A DNA stretch of 64,000 bases from Rhineura floridana (taxonomy: Eukaryota; Chordata; Lepidosauria; Squamata; Rhineuridae), in NCBI RefSeq assembly GCF_030035675.1, contig NC_084499.1:18932739-18996738 (forward strand), given 5' to 3'. The notes under the pieces were generated by a model, which ran no database searches, was not told the DNA's origin, and worked only from the letters and a program-made list of their open reading frames with translations. Below are positions 35,801 through 57,012 of the stretch, piece by piece. Position 1 is the first letter of the stretch; every line of letters starts with the position of its first letter. Both the position numbers and the translations under genes were made by a program.

Positions 35801-37211
35801 TCTGGATCTCGAAACCTCTCACCTCGCTTTCAAAGCTTTCACACAGACCAGCTTGTTCACCCTGTCCACGACACCAGCCACAGATGCTATAAGTTTCTCA
35901 TCTCCCAGGTATGTCCCGTGGCCTCTGCCGAAGAATAGGAGAAAGGAAATGCTCTGAAGAAGGACTTTGTAGGTGACTGGAGGGGGGGGGCATTAAAACA
36001 CAACCACCGCTCGTCTGTGCATTATACTATCTTTCCAAAGTTGCTGTGCAATTAAAGTTTGAGGCCTTTTGGTTGAAGAGAAGAATGCAACTGAGGGCAC
36101 TGAACACAACCGAGGTTTTATCAAATGATGCAGCCTTGTTAAATAAGCCCCAAACGTTACCAGCCTACTGATAGTTTTACTAGCCTGCTGAAGGATAGGA
36201 GAAAAGGGTGGAACAGAGCTCTTTTCCTTCTCTGGCACCCTATTTAGCTTCTATGTTGGCAGCATGGGGGGGGTGGCACACCCCATCCTTCCTAAACCAG
36301 CATAGCCACTCACCTGCATTCAAGGTCTTCTCACCTATGGCTACTACCAGGCCAATGCTTAAAAACAAAACTGAAATGATACATAATAGGGAGAAGAACC
36401 ACAGCTCCGTGGTAGAGTAGAGCACCTGCATGGCATGCAGAAGGTCCCAGGTTCAGTCCCCAGCACTGGCAGGCAACGGCTCTCTCCAGCGTTTCAGGCC
36501 GGGAGTGTTATCCCAGCCATTTCTGGAGATACCAGGAATTGAACCTGGGATTTCCTGCATGCAAAGCAGATGCACTAACCACTGAGCTACGGCCCTTCCC
36601 AGACCCTGGTCCTATAACTGAGCTAAGTTCCTTCCCCTAAATCAGTGGTGGGGAACCTTTGGCCCTCCAGATGTTGCCGTTGGCCACGCCTGCTGGGACT
36701 GATGGGAGCTGGGGTTCAGCAACAGCTGGAGGGCCAAAGATTTCCCCATGCCTACCCTAAATCGACCATGCGTGCCTCTGAGCATGGTGATTACCATTAA
36801 AGAGGAATCAAATCCACAACTAAGCACGAGTAGGAATAATATTCTACACACGCTCAGGGGCACGCTTGGCAGTTCTGCTTCACGTGCTCCAGGGGCTCAA
36901 GCCTCCAATTAAGTCCCGAGAAGAGGATTGAATGGAGGTGGGCGATGGCCACCCCTGCTTGTTCTACAACCCCCACCCCATATTTCTATGGGGAAATGGC
37001 GGGGGCTCAGCCCGCCAGCCCCATGGAGTCCCGCAGCAATGGGAAGCAGCCTGCCGCCCTTGCCCCCTCTTCACCTCATGTATCCAGGGTCGGTGGTGAT
37101 GGTGTCCCCCGGGGCCACCAGGTCCTTGTCTCCCTCTTCTGCCCCGCGGGGCAAACTCTGCGCCAGCCGCTTGCGAGCCACCGGCAGCCTGAACTCCATT
37201 GCTGCCGCCAT
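26789..37211 (-). CDS. EXOSC2: EXOSC2 (RRP4), complete nine-exon gene
   Basis: EXOSC2 is the S1- and KH-domain cap protein of the nuclear and cytoplasmic RNA exosome. It helps hold the six-subunit PH ring and guides RNA into the channel. All nine coding exons were found, with matching phases and GT/AG borders: 37075-37211, 35823-35924, 34447-34492, 33704-33793, 32636-32701, 31528-31596, 29839-30015, 28656-28784 and 26789-26869. They total 897 bases, or 298 residues plus stop, close to the human protein (293 residues, from memory). The start MAAAMEFRLPVARKRLAQSL matches the human N-terminus apart from a short extension. The S1 region falls about residues 80-160 and the KH region about 170-230. 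No frameshift or internal stop was seen. The promoter is CpG-rich and lies 5.7 kb downstream of the PRDM12 stop. Exon details follow. Confidence 0.97.
27555..27722 (+). mobile_element. SINE-A, decayed
   Basis: 'gaagtctcagtggcagcgcg' and 'catgcagaaggttcaatctc'. Confidence 0.55.
27785..27860 (+). repeat. Interspersed repeat, copy 1
   Basis: 'caaaagggtcttgtagcacc' then 'gatttattatggcatgagct', matching 29287-29395. This type ends in CAA repeats in reptile genomes; I do not name its class. Confidence 0.5.
28330..28450 (+). mobile_element. LINE 3' tail
   Basis: 'tgctgccctgtgctccttct' then 'gggaatataaatttaataaa'. Confidence 0.55.
28656..28784 (-). CDS. EXOSC2: EXOSC2 exon 8
   Basis: Forty-three codons, PVPQPDREVISRLRNCIVAL then MLYDTSILYCYEASLPHE. 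The acceptor follows a C/T-rich tract and the donor is GTAATG. A second AG four bases in would break the frame, so it is not used. Confidence 0.96.
29287..29395 (+). repeat. Interspersed repeat, copy 2
   Basis: 'caaaagagtcttgggagtgc' and 'acagtccatttcatcaaatg', as in 27785-27860. Confidence 0.5.
29522..29645 (-). mobile_element. CR1-like 3' end
   Basis: A (TAAGAACA)n tail followed by 'tggatcaggccagtggccca'. The tail repeat is clean, suggesting a young copy. Confidence 0.8.
29839..30015 (-). CDS. EXOSC2: EXOSC2 exon 7
   Basis: Fifty-nine codons spanning the KH-domain core, from LGQGVLVQVSPSLVKRQKTH through CGASVILGNNGFIWIYPTPE to GGFVTNLE. This is the most strongly conserved block. A CR1-like LINE end lies 150 bases upstream in the intron. 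Confidence 0.97.
30165..30720 (-). mobile_element. CR1-like LINE, long 3' fragment
   Basis: From 'agaacgtaagaagaccctgg' through 'ctcagtggccaaccagatgc' to 'tctggttgcccttttctgca'. The right part is the antisense of the ORF2 C-terminus (as in 2056-2402). It sits 150 bases upstream of EXOSC2 exon 7. Confidence 0.8.
30846..30950. mobile_element. P1 palindromic element, worn
   Basis: 'ccacaactcccatcatccct' and 'ggcggatgggaggtgaaatc'. Confidence 0.55.
31528..31596 (-). CDS. EXOSC2: EXOSC2 exon 6
   Basis: Twenty-three codons, AEVQAVFSDGAVSLHTRSLK plus YGK, the end of the S1 domain. The acceptor 'cttggcag' has no pyrimidine tract; TTCCTTAAG lies 13 bases upstream. Confidence 0.95.
31609..31617 (-). 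promoter_or_regulatory. EXOSC2: U12-type branch point motif of EXOSC2 intron 5
   Basis: The minus strand reads TTCCTTAAG. It matches the minor-spliceosome branch consensus at eight of nine positions and sits at the expected distance from the acceptor of exon 6. Confidence 0.75.
32455..32580. mobile_element. P1 palindromic element in EXOSC2 intron 5
   Basis: 'ccccagatgctgtggaactc' and 'gttgtagcgcaacaaaatct'. Confidence 0.6.
32636..32701 (-). CDS. EXOSC2: EXOSC2 exon 5
   Basis: Twenty-two codons, RRRSAEDELAMRDYLQEGDL plus IS. The donor is AGT|GTATCC, unlike the other donors of this gene; together with the branch-point-like motif before exon 6 it marks a likely U12-type intron. Confidence 0.94.
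32885..32985 (-). mobile_element. SINE-B, partial
   Basis: 'aggatttgaacccggagctc' is the antisense B box region. Confidence 0.55.
33052..33405. mobile_element. hAT-like non-autonomous element
   Basis: Left end CAGGAGCAGAGAACCCC and right end (reverse complement) CAGGGGCGGGGAACATT form imperfect inverted repeats. Flanking octamers atgtaaag and atataaat match at six of eight. Confidence 0.6.
33704..33793 (-). CDS. EXOSC2: EXOSC2 exon 4
   Basis: Thirty codons, VQQKRWKVETNSRLDSVLLL followed by SSMNLPGGEL, the core of the S1 domain. The acceptor is 'tttttag' and the donor GTGAGT. Confidence 0.97.
33995..34235. repeat. Interspersed repeat 'gggccgcat', copy 2
   Basis: See 24297-24520. It includes a short (AC)n run at 34150-34163. 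Confidence 0.6.
34262..34432. mobile_element. P1 palindromic element
   Basis: 'tccaactctcatcatccctt' and 'gatgatgggaggtatagtcc'. Confidence 0.7.
34447..34492 (-). CDS. EXOSC2: EXOSC2 exon 3
   Basis: A 46-base exon reading (R)YNGEVGDIVVGRITE, the start of the S1 domain. It is bounded by 'cgcag' and GTACGG. Confidence 0.96.
34575..34710. mobile_element. P1-like element, worn
   Basis: 'ggttactgagatcccaaact' to 'ggctgcagaagttccccatc'. Confidence 0.4.
34961..35387 (-). mobile_element. hAT transposon remnant with transposase BED finger
   Basis: The ends CAGGGCTGTGGAGTCGG and (reverse complement) CAGGCCTGTGGAGTCGTGG are hAT-like, and flanking octamers cttaaaac and cttaaaat match at seven of eight. 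Inside, a minus-strand frame (about 35065-35290) encodes AITEDGKHFVCQC and SGSDKNAPRRASNLKRHLQ, the form of a BED-type zinc finger at the transposase N-terminus. After that finger the frame runs straight into a second copy of the terminal sequence (34961-35059, itself palindromic), so the catalytic part is deleted. It sits in EXOSC2 intron 2. Confidence 0.8.
35415..35800 (+). mobile_element. CR1-like LINE 3' end
   Basis: 'agattcaggacggacaaaag', 'gaataccagttgctgagaat' and 'ggccattggcctgatcctga'. It ends about 20 bases from EXOSC2 exon 2. Confidence 0.8.
35823..35924 (-). CDS. EXOSC2: EXOSC2 exon 2
   Basis: It encodes GHGTYLGDEKLIASVAGVVD and the following VNKLVCVKALKA. Both ends split an Arg codon (A at the start, AG at the end), in phase with exons 1 and 3. 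Confidence 0.96.
36398..36470 (+). mobile_element. SINE-A head, left arm of an inverted pair
   Basis: 'cacagctccgtggtagagta' to 'ccaggttcagtccccagcac'. It faces the minus copy that follows directly. Confidence 0.8.
36471..36600 (-). mobile_element. SINE-A, right arm of an inverted pair
   Basis: 'ggcaacggctctctccagcg' to 'taaccactgagctacggccc'. Its head pairs with the plus copy. Confidence 0.8.
36643..36754. mobile_element. P1 palindromic element with perfect 8-bp target duplication
   Basis: The 112-base element starts CAGTGGTGGGGAACC and ends, in reverse complement, TAGGCATGGGGAA. CCCTAAAT flanks it on both sides (36635-36642 and 36755-36762). An 8-bp duplication and these ends place P1 in the hAT superfamily. 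Confidence 0.85.
37075..37211 (-). CDS. EXOSC2: EXOSC2 exon 1
   Basis: It encodes 45 codons plus two bases of a split Arg codon, starting at the ATG at 37211 and ending VAPGDTITTDPGYM-(R). The donor is AG|GTGAAG. It lies inside the CpG-rich promoter block. Confidence 0.96.
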
Positions 37212-37214
37212 CTT
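37204..37214 (-). promoter_or_regulatory. EXOSC2: YY1 motif overlapping the EXOSC2 start codon
   Basis: The minus strand reads AAGATGGCGGC, the classic YY1 consensus, with its ATG being the EXOSC2 initiator. This arrangement is known for many housekeeping genes. Confidence 0.7.
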
Positions 37215-37343
37215 GACTACGGGCACGCTAGCCACCTCCTAGCTGCATGGCGCCGTCTCCGTCATATCAACTCCTGGCAAGCAGGTATTGCGGCGAGCCC
37301 CCTTATAGTGGCGAGAGAGAAGGAAAATGAGAGCAAAACCCTC

Positions 37344-37351
37344 ACTTCCGG
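37344..37351 (-). promoter_or_regulatory. EXOSC2: ETS/GABP-type site in the EXOSC2 promoter
   Basis: The minus strand reads CCGGAAGT, the consensus ETS core, about 135 bases upstream of the start codon. Confidence 0.55.
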
Positions 37352-37474
37352 TTGTCATTTTCATTTTGCATGCAATTTAACTTTGCTGTTTTTTCCTTTT
37401 TTCCATTTAACTGCTATTTAATCCCACCATTTGCATTTTCTCCCCTCCCCTCTTTTACACCCACGTGTGTGTGA

Positions 37475-37580
37475 ACGGCTTGCATCCAACAAAGCTTTAC
37501 TCAAAGGAGACCGATAGTTACGGGCCTAAGTTGGCCTTGTTTATTAATTTCAATGGGTCTACCGTGAGTGCAATGCCTGG
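37475..37580. mobile_element. P2 palindromic element
   Basis: 'ggcttgcatccaacaaagct' and 'aatttcaatgggtctaccgt'. Confidence 0.65.
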
Positions 37581-37854
37581 CTATCAAGGTCCTATGCGAT
37601 AAACTCCAAGGGAAACACTCCAGTCTCACATGCGGGAAACAGGTTTAATGAAAAGCTCAAAACATACATCTAAATAAGGAATGCTAAACAAAGCACGTGG
37701 CTGATTGAATTCTTCTCACCTGTGCTTAGCAAGCAGTTCATGAGTCTCAAAAAGACATTACACCACAGTGAACAGGACTACTACTGGATATCGCTATCCA
37801 AGTTATTGTTGTTTTTATCTGATCTTGAAGTCTTTGCTGTTTTATTTTTGCTGT

Positions 37855-37945
37855 GTAAGGCTGCAATCCTATACATGTCTACTCAGAAATAAACTTCATT
37901 GGATTCAACGGGAGTTACTCCCAGGAAACTGTGTATTGGATCACT
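37855..37945. mobile_element. P3 palindromic element
   Basis: 'aaggctgcaatcctatacat' and 'ggagttactcccaggaaact'. Confidence 0.7.
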
Positions 37946-38315
37946 TTGAGACACTTGTGTGCAAAAGTTGTTGTTATTATTAATAACATTATATTACATT
38001 AGATACAACCCTATAATGTGCATGTGTTCGGTTGGGGACCCGGAAGTATCTAATTAGTTCCATGGACTGTATCCCCTTTGGCGGCAGAGGATTTGCTGGC
38101 TGGCATTTCGGAGGGGAGTTTGCCCGGACAGCGTGCCTGAGTAACCATGATGGATTCTGGCACCATCGGGCGGAAGTGCCTTCATGCTTGGGCATGCAAA
38201 GGGGGAAGAACCGGGCAGGTCGGTTTTAAATACAGTTCTGTGGCGCCCTCTAGTGGCCATTTGTGGGCTCTACGGAGAAAAACTTTTTTTAAAAAACAAC
38301 CCTAAAATCTAGGGG

Positions 38316-38444
<129 letters not shown>

Positions 38445-38559
38445 CGTGCACGAGTGTATTACTGAGAACCTGGAAGCATTATGTGTGTATAAATATATAA
38501 TATTCTGTATGTGTGTGTGTGATATTTCTGTAATGATACTGATTTCAAATATTTTAATT

Positions 38560-38632
38560 ATCACATCTGTGTTTGCCACCTTGCACTCCTTCGGGAGGAA
38601 GGTCGGGATATAAATTTAATAAATAAAATATC
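38560..38632 (+). mobile_element. LINE 3' tail
   Basis: 'tgccaccttgcactccttcg' then 'gtcgggatataaatttaata'. Confidence 0.55.
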
Positions 38633-38742
38633 TGTGTGTGTTTCGAATCCCAGAAGGGTGGAAGTACTCATTGAAACAATCTATGTACTCCAGTGACTAA
38701 AGTCAGAGAGATATTCGCGTGAGCATGAAAGCAAAAGTTTTG

Positions 38743-38935
38743 GGCTTCTGCTCAGCTGTAGAGCATCTGTCTTTGCAGGCAGGAGGTGCCAGATTCGATC
38801 CCCAATGACATCTCCGGGCAGGGCTGGGAACAAGACTCCTTCCTGAATCCTTGGAGAGCCACTGCTGGTCAGTCTTGACAATACTGAGCTAGATTGAACT
38901 GTTGCTCTGATTCGATATATAGCAGCTTCCTACAT
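38743..38935 (+). mobile_element. SINE-A
   Basis: 'ctgctcagctgtagagcatc' to 'cgatatatagcagcttccta'. Confidence 0.8.
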
Positions 38936-38939
38936 TCCT

Positions 38940-39345
38940 CGCTGGATTGTCACCTTGCAGTGGTGAGTGGGCTTGCGTGTTCTAATGAACCCTGTGAGCG
39001 ATGCCGTTGGGAGTCATGTACTCCCAGCAGGGTCACCCATGGCAGTAAGGACAAGGGAGAGGAACCAGGCAAAGAACGATCCAAGAAAGCCCTCAATGGC
39101 AGAACAGGCGGAGGATAACAATGTTTATGTTACAACGGCTGTGAAGGTGGATGAAGGCTGCAGCAGATAAAAGACTTCCAATCGTCGTGGTATCCATGCC
39201 ATTGGATCAAAGCCTTTTTCTGACAAGATTGTGTGTTGATCGTCGTGCACCGATCTCCCCACATAAAACAAATTCACGCATAGGCATCTTCCACATGGAA
39301 CACAATCTTACTCGGCCATGAGTGATCGCCAATGAATGAATGACA
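38940..39345 (+). repeat. Possible LINE 5' region, unassigned
   Basis: Ordered phrases 'gattgtcaccttgcagtggt', 'ggacaagggagaggaaccag' and 'ggccatgagtgatcgcc' recall a repeat type of lizard genomes. I could not fix the family, and only one copy is in this window. Confidence 0.3.
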
Positions 39346-39734
39346 TTCCTATCTTCTTCAGCCAATCTGATGTGAATCAAAGGCCGCTGGATGGAATACA
39401 CTCAAGACATGCTGCATTTGCAATGGCTGAGCAGTGTTAGGTTGAAGGTGTGTGGTCTTAAGTGACAAATTTCCTGAGTGGTCTGTCAGTGCCACTTTGG
39501 CTATGATCTACTTTTGAGCATCAGAGAGCTGAAGAAGGCTCCCAGGTAACTTTTATGTGTGCAAACATTATGCGTGGGTGTTTCATAACACTCATTTACA
39601 ACTAGGATTACAACCAGACTAGATAATGAAGGCACATGGAAGTGCTATATTAAAATGATGGTGATGATTTTGTAATTAATGCAGGCAAGAGCCTTGTTTT
39701 TAAAGCTGAACGCACAATGCTCTGCTGAACTTGA

Positions 39735-40190
39735 TTGATTGGTTTATTGGAATTCCAGCCCACCCTTTGCCACGGGTGGGTTAATGTGCAGCTCAGTACA
39801 ATTGAACCATGCAACATGTAAACATTAGACATGAGAAATATTCTGATCCATCCTCTCCCCTCTACCCCAAGGGCCCACCCAAAAAGGTGTGTCTTGACCT
39901 GACGCCGAAACGTATACAAGGATGAAGGGTGTTCCGCAACCCAAGGGGCCAACACAGAAAAGGCCCTCTCACATAGCTCCATCCAACGGACTTCACAGGG
40001 TGCTGGAACTGCCAGCAGTGCCTCCCCTGCAGATTGCACATCACAGCTCCCAGGCAGGATGATGATGCATCTAGGCAGGATGATATCATGTCACCCACCA
40101 CCCTGGCAAAATTAGGATGGCGTCAGGTTGGACTGTTGAGGAGGCGAGGAACTTTAGCTTGATGGATCAGTTCGAGTCTAGCCTCCTCTT
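39735..40190 (-). mobile_element. L2-like LINE 3' end
   Basis: The minus frame reads CERAFSVLAPWVAEHPSSLY then FRRQVKTHLFGWALG, the usual C-terminus. The poly-A side is at 39735 ('gattgattggtttattgg'). Confidence 0.75.
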
Positions 40191-40314
40191 TTCCACAGTG
40201 GTCAGCCACAGGGCACGAAGGTAACAAGGCAACTCCTCTTGTATGTCCTTAGGATCTAGTGTTCAGAGTTCAGAGGTAGACTGATTATGACTATGGAGGC
40301 TTTGTTTAGCACAA

Positions 40315-40378
40315 GGACACAGGAAAGTGTTTTATACTGAGTCAAACCATTGGTCCATCTAGTTCAGTATTGCATACA
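40315..40378 (-). mobile_element. SINE-A, tail only
   Basis: 'tatactgagtcaaaccattg' and 'ggtccatctagttcagtatt'. Confidence 0.6.
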
Positions 40379-40693
40379 AGGATAAAGCATTGACTCAGGA
40401 TAATGCAAATTCCTACGGTCCTAAGTTGCTCTAGGAGCTGCCAAGCAGGAGTATAAATTCTTCCAACAACTGAATAGAACAAATCAGTGAATCTGTACAA
40501 CGAACCTGTGAAGTAGACCAGTATTACTTATCCCCCATGTTGGACACAGGAAGGCTTATGGCAAAGACATGACTTTAATTCAGGCTCACAGCCTCCAGAT
40601 CACCCCAACTCTCAAAACAAAAACTATGTAAACTTTGAAAAATCTAAAGCTGAAACACCCAAGCATTTTCTTCCATTGTCAGTAATTTGTAGT

Positions 40694-40738
40694 TCTATTA
40701 TTATTATTATTATTATTATTACTCTATTATTATTATTT
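40694..40738 (+). repeat. (ATT)n microsatellite
   Basis: ATT repeats with a single 'actct' interruption. Confidence 0.95.
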
Positions 40739-41064
40739 AGAATACAAGAGAGTGAGAGAGATACAAAGATCTATACAGCTGTGTACATAATACCATCAAA
40801 TTATATATAATATCAAATAGTGTTTTACACGAATTGATATTTACAAGGTTAAAGTGACCAGCGTTTCCTGGAAGAAAAACACCATTTGCGACAACTCTGT
40901 GCCTCTTCTCTTTTCAATAGGAATCAATATCATCAGTACTCTTTAAAAAAAAAAAAGGGTATGTTACAACAGCAAAGAGCCTGGTTTATCAGGCTTATGG
41001 TGGAGCGACAGAGAGCTATTCTGCTTGGTATGGAGAAAAAGGACTGGGGCACCCTGTACCACTT

Positions 41065-41335
41065 ATGATGCCACTTTAAAGAGTCACAGCTTCTTCCCCC
41101 AGAGAATCCTGGGAACTGTAGTTTCTGAAGGGTGCTGACAGTTGTTAGGGGACCCCCCAATTCCCCTCCCAGAGCGACAATTCCCATAGTGGTTTAACAG
41201 TCAATCCCTCTTCCCAGAGAACTTTGGGAAGTGTAGCTCTGAGAGAGGAATCAGAGGGTTCCTAACAACTTTCAGCACCCAGAACAAACTACAGTTCCCA
41301 GGATGCTGTGGAGGAAGTAGCCATGACTGTTTAAA
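41065..41335. mobile_element. P4 palindromic element, long form
   Basis: Arms contain 'aatcctgggaactgtagttt' and 'aaactacagttcccaggatg'; the centre carries a second inverted pair around 'gacaattcccatagtgg'. Terminal 'gccactttaaag' pairs with 'tttaaagtggg'. Confidence 0.8.
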
Positions 41336-41427
41336 GTGGGATCATAGTGCTTAAAATGTATAATGCTGTACAGGGTCTGAGATGGACAGAATGGTCCTAT
41401 TTTTTTTTAAGTATCAGGCAGCAGCGG

Positions 41428-41520
41428 ATGAGAAAAGACTCTTCTCCGCCCCAAACTCTTGAAAGCTGCTGCCAGTCAGAGCAGACAATATTCACCGAGA
41501 TGAACAAACCATCTGCTCTG
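41428..41520 (+). mobile_element. SINE-A, 3' half
   Basis: 'aaagctgctgccagtcagag' and 'cagacaatattcaccgagat'. Confidence 0.6.
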
Positions 41521-41721
41521 CTCTGTGTTCCTCATTCACAGTCCACCCAACGTTGGGAGCAGTTCTCCTGGGATTACAGTGGCCCCTGAACGCTCTCTTC
41601 AATCGCTCATCCATACAGTTGTCATTAGAAGCCAAAGAGAGCTTAACACTGTGGATGGAGCTGGAGGCGAAGATGCCTCTCTACAGCGGAGAAGAACAGA
41701 GGTTAGACTTGAGCCCAGAGC

Positions 41722-41822
41722 TTGGGAAAGTTACATTTTTGAACTGCAACTCCCATCAGCCCCAGCCAGCATGGGCTGATGGGAGTTGTAGTTCAAAAAA
41801 GTAACTTTTCCAAGTTGAGCCA
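41722..41822. mobile_element. P1-related short palindrome
   Basis: 'tgaactgcaactcccatcag' and 'ctgatgggagttgtagttca' pair almost perfectly across a short loop; the outer ends 'acttgggaaagttac' and 'gtaacttttccaagt' pair too. Confidence 0.8.
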
Positions 41823-41994
41823 AATACAGACTTGGAGGTATCCCCAAAGGCTTGAGATATCCCTGTCTGCTATGGCTGGATTACCCACCAACCATTTAGC
41901 CCCCCTCCAAAGAAAACAACAACAGCTGCTAGGAACTCTAGGTCTGGATCCGGGAACCAGGGGCTGCACTCTGCCATAGTGAGCTATTACTGAT

Positions 41995-42175
41995 TTGTGT
42001 GTGTTTGGTTGTGTACACCCCACACATTTAAAGCACATTCTCCTCTGCTCCCCTAGAATCCTGGGAATTGTCATTTGCTAAGGACGCTGGGAAGTGTAGC
42101 TCCGTGAGCAGTAAACTACAGTTCCCAGATTTGTTGGGCGAAGCCGTGTGCTTTAAACACATACTGTGTGCGCAG
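41995..42175. mobile_element. P4 palindromic element
   Basis: 'cacacatttaaagcacattc' and 'gccgtgtgctttaaacacat' at the ends. Confidence 0.75.
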
Positions 42176-42194
42176 TCATCGCTCTTTGGATCCA

Positions 42195-42310
42195 GAAAAG
42201 GACTGGAATCTCTTGCTAGCTATCGCCAAGCCTCATTGCCCATCGATCTCTGTGGCCAGGATGGCCGACAGTCGAGATGTTGTGGGTTGAAGTCCAGGTC
42301 CCCCATTTCT
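42195..42310. mobile_element. P1-like element, one arm
   Basis: 'tggccaggatggccgacagt' to 'gaagtccaggtcccccattt'. Confidence 0.45.
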
Positions 42311-42919
42311 GCTCTAAACTTGGGAGGGGGGAAATATGTGACCTCCATCTCTCTACATTCACCCGTGGAGCTCATTTGCAGAAATATTCCCCCTTGACCT
42401 CACTTTCTGGGATTTCTGGGTCAGTGGGCAATACAGTGAAGCCCCTACATCATGAAGAAGAAACTACAATTGGTGGAATCATCCTGGATGCATCTGAAAG
42501 GCCTTTGGATGGAAATTTTGAAGGACTTGGGGGGGAAGGGGTGCCCCTTGTCTTCAAGCCCCCACATGGGAATAGTGAGGCCTTATCAGAACAGAAACGC
42601 CACTCGCCATCCCCTAAGATCTGCCATGCCGCTTCAGACCAAAAGGTTCATCTTAGCCCCAGTGCTCTGTCTCCAAGAGTGGCCAGCCGGAGACCGCCGG
42701 GAGCCTCACAAGCAGGGTCCTGGAGGCCACGGCCTGCCCCCTCTCTTGCTCAGATGGTAGACGTGTGCTTGAACATGGAGGTTCTATTTTGCGATCCTGG
42801 CTAAGAGTCGCTGCTGGACCAATCCGCTGCGAATCCCCCACTTGCCCCTGCGCCCCAATGGGTTGATGCCAACCAGTCCACAGCAGCACCAGCAGGGCCC
42901 TGCACCCCCCATCCCGTTT

Positions 42920-55821
<12,902 letters not shown>

Positions 55822-56119
55822 TCAGGCAGAGATGACGAAAAAAGAGAGGGAGGAGAGGGTTAAGACAGAATGAAAAGGGGGATCCCTTCCTTGCTGGCTC
55901 GAGGGTCTAGCCATTAACATGTCCTTGTCTAATGTGGTCAATCGACTGCAAGTGCAGACAGGGTCACCTGTTCATGTGAACCTCCTGACCCATTTGGGGT
56001 TCATCCAAATTTTGGGGTTCATCCAAATCTTAAACATTTATTCAGAACACACTAAGCTGTTGGGCCAACTTGGTTGTGTCCGAGAAGCAGCGTGGGGTAA
56101 GCAGGGAAAGGGGATTAAG

Positions 56120-56260
56120 CATTGCCTCGCCGGATCAGCCCAAAGGGCCATCGCCTAGCCCAGTGTTCTGTTTCCATCAGTGGCCAGCAGATGTCCCTGA
56201 GCGCTTGCGAGAAGGGTGCGAAAGAGGTACTTGGCGTCACCGCGGTTCTCCGGTGTCTCC
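56120..56260 (-). mobile_element. CR1-like 3' end, short
   Basis: 'gccggatcagcccaaagggc' and 'catcagtggccagcagatgt'. Confidence 0.55.
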
Positions 56261-56263
56261 TGG

Positions 56264-56390
56264 TGAAGGGCCGTGACTCAGTGGCAGAGTGCCTGACTCC
56301 CGGCCTGAAACCCTGGAGAGCAGCTGCCTGTCAGTGCAGACAGTACTGACCTAGGCGGACCACTGCTCTGACTCAGCCTATCATGAATTT
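56264..56390 (+). mobile_element. SINE-A, first of three in a row
   Basis: 'gggccgtgactcagtggcag' to 'cactgctctgactcagccta', lacking the middle. Confidence 0.8.
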
Positions 56391-56432
56391 ATTCAGAATC
56401 ATGAGGACTAGATTCTTACTTCATTTTTAGGG

Positions 56433-56632
56433 GAAGAGGCCTAGCTCAGGGGTAGCACACTTGCTTTGCATGCAGAAGGACCCGGGTTCAGCCTCCAGTG
56501 GCATCTCTGGGTAGGGCTGGGAATGTGCCCTGCCTGAAACCCTAAAGGGATGCTGCCAGTCAGTGCACACAATATGGAGCTAGATGGACCAGTGGTCTGA
56601 CTCGGCATAAGGCACCTCCCTATGCTCCTGTT
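56433..56632 (+). mobile_element. SINE-A, second of three
   Basis: 'gcctagctcaggggtagcac' to 'gactcggcataaggcacctc'. Confidence 0.85.
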
Positions 56633-56683
56633 TAATTGAGCCCTTTGTTCAGAACTACGAGGACTAGACTCATTTACTCTTCG

Positions 56684-56870
56684 GAGAAGGGGTAATAGCT
56701 TAGTAGTAGAGCAGCTGCTTTGAAAGTCCCAGGTCCAATAGTTGGCATCTCTAGGTGGGGGTGGGAATGTCCCCTCACTGAAACCCTGGAGAACTCCTGC
56801 CAATCAGTGCAGACAATACTGAGCTAGATGGACCAATATCTCGACTCGGTATATGTACTGTTTCTGTACG
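56684..56870 (+). mobile_element. SINE-A, third of three
   Basis: 'taatagcttagtagtagagc' to 'ctcgactcggtatatgtact'. Confidence 0.8.
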
Positions 56871-56934
56871 CAGAAGATATCGTTAACCAGCACAGATGAC
56901 AAGCCTATCATGAATTTGTAAGCAAACAACAAAT

Positions 56935-57012
56935 ATCATGACCTTATTTGCTGCCCCGGGCTCCTTCTAGGAGGAAGGGGAGGATATAAATTTAATAAAG
57001 AAATAAAATTTA
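56935..57012 (+). mobile_element. LINE 3' tail
   Basis: 'ttgctgccccgggctccttc' then 'ggatataaatttaataaaga'. Confidence 0.6.

Larger units (their letters stand above)
36950..37360 (-). promoter_or_regulatory. EXOSC2: EXOSC2 CpG-rich promoter
   Basis: GC- and CpG-rich DNA surrounds exon 1 and fades into AT-rich sequence after about 37360. It holds an ETS-type site and a YY1 site, listed separately. No TATA box was seen. This is typical of a TATA-less housekeeping promoter. Confidence 0.75.

Noticed and set aside
36928-37421. Plus-strand frames over the EXOSC2 first exon
   Set aside because: They are antisense reflections of the real minus-strand exon 1 and its CpG-rich surroundings.
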